Assembly (NCBI RefSeq): GCF_000247815.1
Contig: NC_021672.1
Coordinates: 69,476,926 to 69,540,925 of the forward strand
DNA: 64,000 bases
Source of the DNA: Ficedula albicollis
Lineage: Eukaryota > Chordata > Aves > Passeriformes > Muscicapidae
Direction: 5' to 3'
The translations under genes and the position numbers were made by a program. The notes under the pieces were generated by a model. The model ran no database searches. It saw only the letters and a program-made list of their open reading frames with translations, and was not told where the DNA came from. How positions within the stretch are numbered: position 1 is the stretch's first letter; every line of letters begins with the position of its first letter. This document shows, piece by piece, positions 1 to 12,388 of the stretch.

Positions 1-344
1 ATTACAATAGGAAACTATGGACAAGAGCATGTCCTGCAGCTGGCTTTATCCAGTGCAAATAAAATTAACACAATACTGTAGAACTTACTTCTGAGAAAGC
101 AAGACATGTCAGTTCCTACTAATGGCCCCAGATACTCCTTCAACATATCAGCTGTCTCAGCTGTCTGTTTGGAATGTGTCCCTTGCATTACAGGCTCTTT
201 GCTGGAAAGGCTCTAACAATGCTGGAATTCTGTACTATGCTTAATAAGTGACACAAATGCCTTTGCACTTACAGAAACACACACAAAAATAATCAAGTTA
301 GAACCAGAAGCTTCGAATTTCAAAGAACAGACTGACTTCTTGTT
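1..344. other. Intergenic sequence beyond the MKRN1 3' end
   Basis: No exon, repeat family or RNA gene is recognised here. It lies downstream of the most likely MKRN1 polyadenylation signal, so it is probably intergenic, although a longer MKRN1 3' UTR cannot be excluded. Confidence 0.4.
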
Positions 345-1735
345 TAATTTTTTTTTTCTTTTTTTATTTGGGAAAAGTGCTTCTTACAAAAGGCAGCTGC
401 AAAACAATACGTTATAGACCTCAGAACAATTTCTCATTCCATTTAAAAGTGAAAGGAGAGGCAGTCTAGGGGACAAGAGCAGCAGGAGAACAGATCACGG
501 GGCATCCACAAGTCAATAAAAAACAGCAATAATGTAATGCAAGGTTAAAATTCCTGTGCTGGGGCTTTGGTGGCAAAGTAATTTCTCAATGCAAATTACA
601 GCCAGAAACTGCACGACTGCCTTTGTAAGCAGTAACTCACATAAACTGAACAGCTTTACCAGGCAACCTGCCCAACTCAGCTGCAGAGAGGCACAAGTAC
701 CTCAGAGCAGCTGGGAGGCACGGCCAGTTTCTAGCAAAGCTCACGGCTTAAGTGTTTACATGAAGTTCTAAAACTTACAGAGCGATAAAGCTAAAGGGTC
801 CTCTCTGGTGTTCCTCTGACCCCACCTTGGCTAACCGGATTTCTGCTCCTGGACAACCCTAATCATACACATGAAAGAGAGCTGGTGTATTAGGGAGTGC
901 CATCTATCAAGTGAAGCGATAGTCAGGATCATTTCCCAGTCTGGGCTGAGACCACTAGACCAGTTTCATGTCCAATTGGAGGCAAGACTTCATGCACCAA
1001 GAGGGGGTGAAAGATGGTTTTGTTATTTTTAACTTACACAGAGTCTCCCCATCCTTGAGGTCCAACTCTACATTTATCTGTATATACACATAGAGAGTTC
1101 TCCTTTCACAAAGACATTTTCCTTTCATGCTAAACACAGTAAAAATCCAGAACGTTCACACCTGGTTCTGGTTACACAGTAGTAATAGTAATGTGCAAGT
1201 AAACAGAGACCAAAAGTCACAAATGAAGACGTGTACATGAGGGGGCTGGAACGGAGCTGATTCCAGAAAGAATATTTGTATCTGGCCTGAAATCAGAAAT
1301 ATTGGTACAAAGACAGAATAAAGGCCATCAGCCAATTAACATCCCCACTGCATGGCCACTGCTCATTTTTGTATCTGGGCTCTTCAAAATGAGTGTGGGA
1401 GTCCTGTAAACACTTTAACCCTGGAACTGGGTGAACTCTGTTGGGTACACAGATGAAGCAACAAACCTAAGCTAACTGTTTGACAGTTAAATTCATTTTT
1501 ACAAAAACTAACATTTTAAAGATTTATTTCTTGTTATTTGTTGAAACAGAGGAAAAACAACACTCCTGGGGTGGGAGAGGAGGGGAAGGGAAGAGACAGA
1601 CCCTGGGTAAAAGTTATTACAACAGCACCTGGAATTGATCGGCCTGCCTAGGAGAAACACAGGCACTGCCACAACACCACAGGTAATAGCTACTGCCTGA
1701 AGCCAAGACAACAGTCCACACTCCACTGACAGGTG
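345..1735 (-). other. MKRN1: MKRN1 3' untranslated region
   Basis: This stretch follows the MKRN1 stop codon directly on the minus strand. It is AT-rich and has no conserved reading frame. The end is placed just past an AATAAA on the minus strand at 368-363, which gives a UTR of about 1.4 kb, ordinary for a vertebrate gene. A second AATAAA at about 1527-1522 could give a short alternative UTR. The ends are inferred from the signals only. Confidence 0.5.
363..368 (-). terminator. MKRN1: Candidate MKRN1 polyadenylation signal
   Basis: AATAAA on the minus strand (TTTATT as given), about 1.37 kb after the MKRN1 stop and followed by an A/T-rich stretch. Position and orientation fit the gene's poly(A) signal. 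No transcript evidence is available. Confidence 0.4.
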
Positions 1736-1948
1736 CTATAGATCCAAATCATAATAATCTTCCAGGTCATCATGAAATAAGTCCCACTCATCCTCGGAAT
1801 CCGTTAGCTCGTCATCACCTCCGGCCGCCAACAGCATGAGCAGCATCTCACCGAGCTCGAAGGTCACCACCTCGTCCTCGTCGGTTTCAAAGGGATCCCC
1901 GTTCTCCCGCTCCTCGATGAACTCCCAGAACCGATTCCTCCGCTGGGC
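1736..1948 (-). CDS. MKRN1: MKRN1 exon 8 (C-terminal acidic tail)
   Basis: 71 codons including a TAG stop, phase 0. It starts '[18 protein letters not shown]' and ends in the conserved acidic tail with '[20 protein letters not shown]' and 'YYDLDL'. The acceptor is a TTTGCAG on the minus strand. Confidence 0.97.
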   Translation of the reverse strand, partial: AQRRNRFWEFIEERENGDPFETDEDEVVTFELGEMLLMLLAAGGDDELTDSEDEWDLFHDDLEDYYDLDL

Positions 1949-4900
1949 CTGCAAAGGGAACACAACGTTTCCCCAGGTGACCCAGTGGCACCAAGCAGGA
2001 GCCTTTCCAGAGGCTGACATGCCCCTGGGTGTACTTTCTGACATGCAAGAAATCACATTTCTCTTTCAGGGATATACTGACCTCCAGCAGAAATTACCCT
2101 TACACACCCCTATTAATGCTACCCAACATTTCTACTTCAGTATGTGGTAGCAAAGTTTTTTAAATCTAGTCTTTCCATCTTGGCCTCCAGCATTCACAAA
2201 CTTTAGAGCACCGCTTCCTTCAAATTCACCATTACAGAGGTCTATCAGAAGTGGAAAAAAGAAAAGTCAATATTTCCCCATCCTCTTCTCAAGGAAGAAG
2301 ACATAATGCCCACCCCTCTTGTGCTCTCTGCCTACTGAAAGGACAATTAATCAGCAGCACTAACCCGGTATCTACTTGAGGTTCCTACTTTGGGTCTTTG
2401 TGGCTCCTCTTGGCGGCCATCAGGATATTCATGCTTGTAAAAACAGTTCCCTCCAAATGGACAGCTCCCACGGCCTTCATCGAAATACCTGCATGGCTTG
2501 TTGCTGGAAAGGAAAATACCACAACCCTTACTTACAGCACACCCCAATCACACTTCAGAATTGCACTGACCTGCAGTGCACAGGATCTCAGGTACCAGGA
2601 GAAGGCATTTTGTGAGTACAAGACCTACACGCACAAATTATTTATTACACTACATGTGGATTGATGCATGCAGAGGGACACCAGTGGTGTGCAGTGCACG
2701 AGCTTGGAGTGCATTATGGCTACACCAACAGTGTTTTGTGTAGAGAAGGGAGAGACTGAGGTGAAAGAACACAGGAATAGTTTTGGGACTGTGTGCATGC
2801 ATCTGTGGGCAGACAGGAAAGACACGCTTCACATGTGGAGGTGGAAAGGTGGTGTGAAAATGGCCTTTAATCAACACCCTTCTTCTCCATGTGTGCCTTT
2901 ATCTCTGCACTCTCAACTTGAAAAAAGGCTGCATTGCTCATACCTCATTGCCTCCTTGTATTTCTGAATGAGTTTCTGCTTCTCTTCCTTCTCCTCCACC
3001 CAGTACTCACTTGGAATGACAAAGTTAGATGTGATCCGGCATTCTGGGCAGGACCTGGGAAACGAACAGACTGTGCTGCAAAATTCCACATTACAGGGTG
3101 CTCTCCCCTATATAAAAAGTCGTGACATATATCCATCTTTAAAGAGGTACTGTACTCATACACCTGCTGCACAACCTTTTCAATCTAGACTCTCTTACAC
3201 ATGAAGATAACCTAAACTCTCTTCTTCAAGAACTCAATGACAATGGCAGCTGGTCAGCTTGTCTCAGAAAAGCTTGAAAAAACACTTCACACAGACTCCT
3301 TTTTCTTTAGAATTAAATAAATTTATTTTGGTATTTTTCCTATATTTATTTGATTGGAACTTGGTATTTTCTAGAACAGCCTTAAATGGAGAAATGTTTT
3401 GCCAACTGAGTAACGCTCTAATGCGGTAATGAATAAAGCAGCTTACATTCTGAATTGGGTAATCTGTTTCCAGATTCCTGCCTGGGTGTCCAAGACACAA
3501 ACAGTAACCATTGGACAACACGCTACTAAATAAACAACAGTTATTTGCTACCATTGAGTTTTGCAAACTTAACCGGATTTAACCAAATCAGAGTGCAAAT
3601 GTTATCCCTAACAATTATTTCACTCCTAAATTAAAAGTTAGTACGCATTAAATGCCGTTTCTGTGTAGTCTGCATCTGCTGCAAGTTGTCACAAGTTACT
3701 AAGCTCTTCCACAGTAACAAAGCCCAACGGAAATGGGAAAGCGCCTCACTTTATAATCTTGCTCTCAAATTGTTTAGCGCTCCTCCACTTGCGGATGCAC
3801 TTGAGACAGTAAGTGTGGCTGCAGTTGGAGAGGATCCCGAAGCGGCGCTCGCTGGGATTGGCTTTCTCGTACACCACCTCCATGCAGATCCCGCACACCA
3901 TGTCTTTGCTGCGCTGGACGGCAAAGGAAAGCTCCATGTCCTTCTCGTGAGCTTCAATGCAAGACTGGAAAGGAGACACAAAGAAAACAACTACAGAGGT
4001 GACTGGGCACCTGCGGAGGTCTAAGCAGGTTTTTAAACTCAGCTTCCTGTTTTGCATAACACACAAAGTGTGATTGAACTGGAAAAAAATCTTGATCCTC
4101 AAAAAAAAACTTCTTCAAGTACTGGGGAACAATCAATTCCGAGTTCAAATTCCTTCCTTCAGACACTACTTTTGAACATGAAAAGGCCATCTAAAAGACC
4201 ATACACTTTGACTAGGCAAAGAACAAAGCTTCAGTATCTTTAAGCAGACTGCTCTCCCAACACAGATAAGGAAATCCAGCTGCTTTGAGTATGGCCCTGG
4301 CAGGAAACAGTCTGGTTTACAACCGGAATTTCATTCACTGCCTGACCTGCACACACCTTCAAATGAAAGGGCATTAGTAACAAGTGATTGAGGGGAGCTA
4401 GGAAGCAATAACTTAGAGCTGTTAAACACCAGACAGTTGTTTGCTTACCTTTATGTGCTGAGATCTCTGTGCAGCATCAATGGGATGCAAGACCTGCAGG
4501 CCACACATATCACACACGTCCCCGTGGATATACACGCAGTTTTCTCCATAACGACATTCTCCTAATGCAGCATAGGGGCACAGCTCCTTCTTCATCTCCA
4601 CATCTGCCTGCTGCTTCTCGTATTCTTCCTCAATCACCATTTCCTGCAAGGGTGCTTCAGCACAGAAAGGAGCAGCTGGGAACAGAATTAACAACAGTAA
4701 GCAGCACATTCAGATTTTGAGCACTGGCAGTAAGAACACTCAGGGCTACCCAAACAGAATAACAGAAACAACCTAGGTTCATTTCAGTCCAAGTTCAAAC
4801 ACCCGCAACCTGAACTAAATTACTTTCCTTATTTCATTAATTTCAAGACCAATTTCTTCATCCTTCAACCCAGACAAGATTAAAGCTATCAAAATTTCAG

Positions 4901-7900
4901 TGGTCAGTGACATTTACAAGCTAAGTCCACCTAGAAAAATCACACTAGTCCTCAGCAGCTTAAACACATTGTTGGTACAGACTGATTCAGCAAGACTAAA
5001 TAAGGCTACAAATTTGTAGGGTAGGCACTGTATACACTGCTTTTAGAATCAATTTCACTTTAGCCAAAGTTAACAGGTTTTCTCCCAGTAATTACACAGC
5101 TGAAGTAACAAAGGTGTATCCAACATAACAAAATGCTAGTATGGCAATTCCATGTTAGCAATTCCTTATGTGCTGCCTAATTAGTAAACTGTTCTTTAAC
5201 TTGGACAAACGTTCATTTCTGGATTCCCATGCTTCTCTAGGATTGATAGGAAAGTGGTGTCCATATCTCTCAAACTAACTCTACTCTATATATTTGCCAA
5301 AAAGCCTGTCCTGAACAGATATGTAGTCAATTAGCCAGACACACCGACCTAGGAAACTGAAACTCAGGCTACTATCACTGCATTCTAAGCTAGCTATCAG
5401 TTTTGCAAAATCCTAAATAAAATTATCTTACCTAATTCTAAACTGAACTGAAATCTCTATCTTTTCTCTTCCCCCCTTAGACAGCTACTGCTGAACACTT
5501 CTCCCTGTACCTCAAACACATGCCTGTCTGCCTCACAAGTCAGCCTTTTGAGATTGTTACATAAGTAGGATGACGGCTGAATTAGAAGACAAAAGCAGTC
5601 AGTGAGAAACCAAAGATGTAATAAACATAAAGCATTACTATATTCAGAGTAAACACCAGAAAGAACAGGAGCTGAAATTTATTTACATAACCAGGAGCTG
5701 TTACAAGAGTAACTTATCATGCTATAAGAAAGTGTAACTTTTAGAAGCTGTTGAAGCACTAGATTTGGAGAAGCAAGCCAAAACTACAAAAGGCACACTT
5801 GGATCAATTCAAGTGAAGGACAGATTCCTTCTCTAAATTAACCAGAGGCTGCACAGTTTTCATCCCCATGGAGCAAAGACATAACAATAGGCATGTATCA
5901 GTCTGTTAGTCTTAGGACAGAGGAAAAGAAAATGCAGGTCCCTGTGACTTAAGTTTTGAGGAATAAGCAAATACTGAACATTAGTGTAGAAAAATATCAG
6001 CTCTCAAGATAAGATCAAGTCTGCTTCTTGAAACAACTCTGACTGTAGTGGTCACTCAGCGATCCTGGGGCACTCTGTTTGTTAGAAACATACTTTTCAA
6101 AGCGAGTAACTCAGTAACAAACCACCTGGCAACCTGCTCATTTTCAGTCAGAGATTCCCAAAGTATGTTCATTAGTTCCTCTTCCCCATGAGTTTTAGTG
6201 AACTAATACCAAGTGACAAGAAACCATGTACCAGGCTCTACATTCTCTCCTGAGTAGCTCAGCATAACATGAAAATAAGTACTTAGTTACTGAAATCCCA
6301 CGTGCCCTCCCATTTGAAACCCACGGTCTCCACTTCCATAAAAAATAACAAAAATCACAACGACCATTCAGTTCCTAGTTCCCCAAACATTGCATCTGCC
6401 AGTGTTTGCTCGAGTTCATGTTGTCACAGAATTTTTTACCTAGTTGAGGGCCATGAAGATGGTTGGAGGGATGGAACACCTCCCCTATGAGGAAAGGCTC
6501 AGACAGTGGGGGTTGCTCGGCCTGGAGAAGAGAAGGCTCCGGGGCGACCTTACTGCAGCCTTCCAGGACCTGAAGGGGGCCTACGAGAAAGATGAAGAGA
6601 GACTTTTTACAAAGGCATGTAGTAAAAGACAAGGGTTAACAATTTCAAACCAAAATTCAACTAGAAAGAGGGTGGGTTTAGATTAGATATTCACACCAAA
6701 CTTTTCCTGTTCCAAACCAAAATTCAACTAGAAAGAGGGTGGGTCTAGATTAGATATTCACACTAAGCTTTTACTGTTTGGCTAGAACAGCATGCATATC
6801 TTCTGTATCTACTGCACTGCAGCAGCTACAGTTTTACTTCCTCTTTGAAAACACAATTAGAAAAATTCAGAAGACTTCACTGCCTCAGCAGTTACAAATC
6901 CAACACCCCTCAAAGTAACATTTCTCTATGATTCTGTTCGCTGTTTTCCAAGTCTCTGCTCACCAGTAGGTGGACTCAATCACCACCTTCTCACTGCCCA
7001 TTTCCCAGTCAACTGGGTTAAATTCATACTAGTGGAAAAACTGGTTTGTTAGCTTTGATCCACACACCACCTGCCTGCACTGGTTTGTTAGCTTTGATCC
7101 ACACACTACCTGCCTTCACTTTAGGACACACTTTGTAGCATTAAACACAATCTTTCAGTAACAGGAAACAGACACCCAATTTAGTGTTGCTTGTATTTCT
7201 GCCTTTCTACTCTCCCTCAATTACTGCAGAACAAATATGGAAATGTGGCACATTTGTACAACTAACAAGTGAATACCTGAAAAATCATCAATATTTTCTA
7301 TGCTAGGCCCTGAAGTCATCTTCAAGATACCAGCTTTAGTCTCAAACCAGAGAATTGTGGTAAAAGGTGAGTATTATAGTCCCAGCTATGCAGTTAAACT
7401 GCCAATCTTGAATCTTTATCATTTTAAGACAATTTTAAACACACAGGCTTCTAGGTAACCTTGAGAAATAGGTTTCATTTTGAAGTTTCCAATTATCTGT
7501 ACAATTCTCCAGCAATTTGACAAGAATAATCTGCTTTAAGGCATACACTACAGTACATACTGCATACATTTTTATTTCTGTAGCTTAATAAAGACAGTTG
7601 CTTCAGGAGAATAAAGTTTTTTTAAAGTTACCATGGGAATTAACATCATGTAGCACTGTTTAGAAGAGAAACAGTGGAGTATCTTTGTACATTAAAATAC
7701 ATCAAGTTTCAAAAGCTATAAAACAGAAATTTGCAAAAGACTCACAAAAGAGAACTCTATTTAACTTAATCTGACACAAGTTTGCATGAAAAGTAAGCCT
7801 AACCCCTAGGAAAAAAAATTGCTTTAGTAAAACTAAATTAACAGTGTAATGACTTATCAGGAAGAAGCACCAGCTCTTCTGTAAGGACTGTGTGTATTTA

Positions 7901-10900
7901 AAAGACCTCTGTCTGTTCAAACCAGCAATGAATTGATTCCAGTGGAGGGCCAGCCAGCCATTAATTCATGCCTGAGATCGATGCCCAAGAAAAGAGACTG
8001 ACTCTTCTCAGATGTGCAAATGACAAGAGACAGAAGGCAAGCTGAGGCAGGGGAAAATCCAATTACATACTAGGGAAGAGGTTTCTTTGTGAAACAAGTC
8101 AAACACCACAAAGGATACCCAGAGGTTATGGCCCTTTGAACATCTCTGAGGATAGAGATTCAACTAAACAAAGCCCCTGGCAACCTTTAAGCAGGAAATG
8201 AACTAGATGAAATCCAGAGGTTCCTTCCAATCTAAATATTATATTCTGATTAAAGTATTTTTAAAAATCCTTTGTCTCAACAAGCACAGAAGCTGTATCT
8301 TTCATGACAGAAAGGTGGCACATTAACATGCAGTAGTTAAGTTTTCATTCCTTTGGGATATACTAACGTCACAGAACTATTACACAATTCCATAATCAAA
8401 CTTCTCTACTCCAGGCAAACTGTTTGTGTCACTCAACCATTCCTCTTCACCCTCCTCCAACTGGATGGCAGGAGGCTCCAAGCAGCACCCTCTAACACTG
8501 AGAAGGTTCTTTTTCCAAATCTGAGAAGTGCTGTGGAGATGAAGCAGTATAATCTGAGCACTCTATGACTTCTTCAAACTCTTCTGGATGCAAGGTGTCC
8601 ATTTTGAATTCAAACATTTATTTAAGTACTCATAGCCTAGTCCTGCCTTAGAGAGACAAATATTAGAAATTATGTTAAAGTGAACACCTTTAGCCTACCT
8701 TCCACTTCAATTTGAAGACTGTTATATTTCGGCAGGAAAAAATGATGACAAGAATGCTACTCAAATAGTCTGGTCCTATATGATAAGCTCCTTCAGTCTC
8801 ATTCTCATAGTGAGCTGTTCCAGTATTAGAAAGTTGAGTTCTAGAAAGCTAACTGGAATAAATCATCATCACCCTCTGGCCATGGGATTCACAAAAGTAA
8901 GCATTAGACTTCAATTCCTTCTACAGGAATCCATATCTCCACTGAAAAACCTTTGAAAGACTGCAAAACCACCCCAAACCAAATCAACCAACCTAAAACA
9001 CAAAGGCAGCAGATTATCTCTCCAAAGGAGCAATATTAATTTTATCACCAGTTATTTCCTCTCCCATTCCATATGCAAACTAAACTTCAAAGGAGATTCT
9101 CAAGTCATTCAGAAACAGAAAGAGAAAGCCAGTCATGCAGAGACTGACTTCAAATATACCTGGTTTCAGAATGAAACAGTCAGACTACTCATGTTGAAAA
9201 ACTCAAGCTCACTTGAACTGATCAATAAATATGAACAGCTGTACTCCAAAGCATTAAAATAAACGCAGTACATAGAAACTGTTGAGTGATGGAAATTCAC
9301 TGCTATGGAAATTCCCATGATCAGCTTACCACGTCCACAGTATGGCTGCCCAGGGACAAACTCCACTGCATTCACCCAGTCTTCATCCCCCACTCCTGCT
9401 GCTGCCAGATCTGTATTCTCATCTTCTATCTCAGCAATAAATTCTTCAACTGTTTCAGGGAGCGATGCAAACTCTGAGGACACTGATGGATAGATTTCTG
9501 CCTCTGGATTCACATCGGTCACTTCTTCCTGTATTAGTGGCTTGGTATGTTCATATCTAAAAAGTTAAAAGACATCATGTCAACTTCCCACAAAAAAAAA
9601 AAACCTCCAAAAAGCAGCCCCATGTATTGAAAATAAACTAATGAAGATGTGAACTTGCTATTTGGAAAGAGGACCCAGAAATGGCTAGGAAGAGAAAGTT
9701 ACTGACGACCCTTTATAGACAAATGCAATCTGTCAACACTGCTCAAGAAAACCCAAGGTAGTCTGAGACTTTGGAGAAAAAAAGAGCACAATTCTTATTT
9801 AACTTACACAGAACAATCCTCAAAAGTGTCCCAAACTGGTGAGTTATCTATGACACATGTGTAGTACTGCTGAATGAGAAAAAGGAGTTCCTTCAGCTTT
9901 ATAAAGAGAAGACCAAAGGACAGACACTGCTGTCTCCAACTACCTCACAGGAAACCACAGGGAAGGTCAGCCAGAGTCTTCTAACAGGTGCAGTGATAGA
10001 ATGACAGTCAGTAGACACCAGTCCAAAATGGGAAGTTACAGTTATAAATATTGGGAAAAAAATTGCTGGAAGGGCAGTTAAACACTAGAAGGGGTGCACA
10101 ATCTTCATGCTTGCAGACTGTCAAAACTTGATTGGACAATGCCTTAGGCAACCTGGCCTCAGCTGGCACAGATTCAGAGATCCCCACCAACATAAATGAT
10201 TCCTTTCCTGTGTCTAAGCATCTTGCCTCATGCAGATTTACAATGAATCTGAGTATTATTTCTAATGCCTCTTTCAGCTCATTGTGGAAAATGGTAATCA
10301 GAACACTCTGAGTCCTACCACCCACAATAAACAGAAAGGCACCATTTCCCTCAAAAATCTGTCTTCCAGCAACTAGGAGACTACACGGGGAAAACAAATG
10401 ACAAATACACCATTACAGTCTTAGATACTTGCTGACTAATTTCAAGGACAACAGGAGGGAATTTTTTGAGATCATACAGAAATTTGAAATGACTGTGATT
10501 CATTTAGCTTGTGTCAAACTAAAAACAACAAAGTGTCATAGGTCTTGCATATTAAAGAGGTGCTCCTAATCAACTGTCAGCTTGGAAATCCTAATCCTAT
10601 GAAGCACAAATTCAAAAATTCAAGCCTTCAGATCTCTACATCTGTGACCTCCAAAGCACGTGCATCATACGAGGTGCCCAAGGCAACCCATTGGGGTGCA
10701 GGAAGGAAATACTAGAACTTAGTGGCTTTTTCCCCTTAAAAAATACAATAAATTACTATTACTATTAAGATACATGTTGATGGAATTGCCTAGAACTTAG
10801 TGGCTTTTTCCCCTTAAAAAACACAATAAATTACTATTATTATTAAGATAGATGTTGATGGAATTGTCCTCACAGTCCATACAGCTCATGTGTGGTACAT

Positions 10901-12357
10901 GTGAGGTGCCCTGAAGGAGGAGGTGTTCCACCACCCAGTGGGTTGACAGTGGCACCTCCATGTCTGCTCACTTCCAGCATGTTGTGACATACTGCAATGA
11001 ATCAACAGATTATCTGATCTTGTTTTACCTAAACTAACCCTGACAAAGTGAACAAGTGGCTTGAAAAGGTGCCTCCAACTGTGGGCTGACAACAACACTG
11101 ATAATGTGAGCAAAAGCCAACAAGAGAAGTCAGAGCTAACACCTGTACTCCTACTATGAGCTACTCATCAGCCACACTGCAAAGTAAAACAAGGCAACCT
11201 AATCAGCTCTTGATCTCAGGGGGAGGGGAACCACAGAAGAGATCAAGATTACCAGGAAGGCAATCTGAAATATGGATTTACATTCACTATTACTAATGAA
11301 GAACAGTGCCCTCAGTGTATACTGTACCTTGAGATATAAGCTACTGAGAAGATGAAACCATCTCACTGAAAACCAAAACACCCAGAACACAGACAAACCT
11401 CCACAATTTTTTCCAAGATGTTTCAAGTCATGTGCTACTCAATCCAGTACTTTGCAGAACTTCACAATAAGGATTTAGAAATCCTTTCTGAGGCTTGTTA
11501 TGTAACAAGGCAAGACAAAAAGCCATATGCCACTGGACCACTTTTCCTTCCTATTGTAGTAAAAATGACTGAAACAACACATGGAAAACAGTATGGTGAC
11601 AAAGTAAAAGGCACTGCTTTGTCAGCAAATACTGTTGGGAAATGCATAGAAAACACTGCTAGAGATTTGCAGAAACAAGCAGTAGAACAAATTTTGCCGT
11701 GTGGGAAGTTTGCTGTATGGCAAAAAGAAAAGTACAGATGTTTTTCACTTGTCTCAGCTTATGGTACTTGCTAGATTCTGTTTCAATAATGAACTGCTTT
11801 TTGTGAGACACCAAAGAAAAGATGTACCAGTAGAGAAACATTCTCAACAAATTATTTCTTTAACAAAGACAAAAAGATTCACTGGAGGAGATATCTTCTC
11901 AATAGTAGACAATTACTTTAATTTTTAAAATATGCTTTATGGAAAAACTGTGCAAGTAAAACCACTGAAGCAGCAGCTGCTCTGACCACAATAAGAGATT
12001 CCAGGGTAAGGTTACAGGGATAGCACCCCATCAGAAATTCATCACTGCATCATTCATAGGCAAGATATTGTAGCAAAGATGGATCCAGAAGCACCCAAGT
12101 GACACTAGAGAATGTCATCAATATAGATCTTTAAATAGTCAAATATTTAGCATGATTATGAGGGAGAGCCACCATGAAAATCTTCTGTACTATACAGATA
12201 TTTGCTGATTATCTTATGGTAAAGGACTTAAAAACTGTCACAGGTGAGTTATGCATGTTTATTTCACCAAGACAAGTGCAACAAATTTGCTGCCCTTTTC
12301 TGTCATGACATGTCAGTGCCAGCAAGATGAGCTGAACAGATATTTTAAAAAAAACAA

Positions 12358-12388
<31 letters not shown>

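Larger units (their letters stand above)
4676..9329 (-). other. MKRN1: MKRN1 intron 3
   Basis: No further coding exon is recognised. The intron holds two CR1-derived pieces (about 6445-6779 and 8148-8252, listed separately) and a 39-bp two-copy duplication at 7041-7118. No snoRNA or miRNA hairpin was recognised by eye. Confidence 0.75.
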
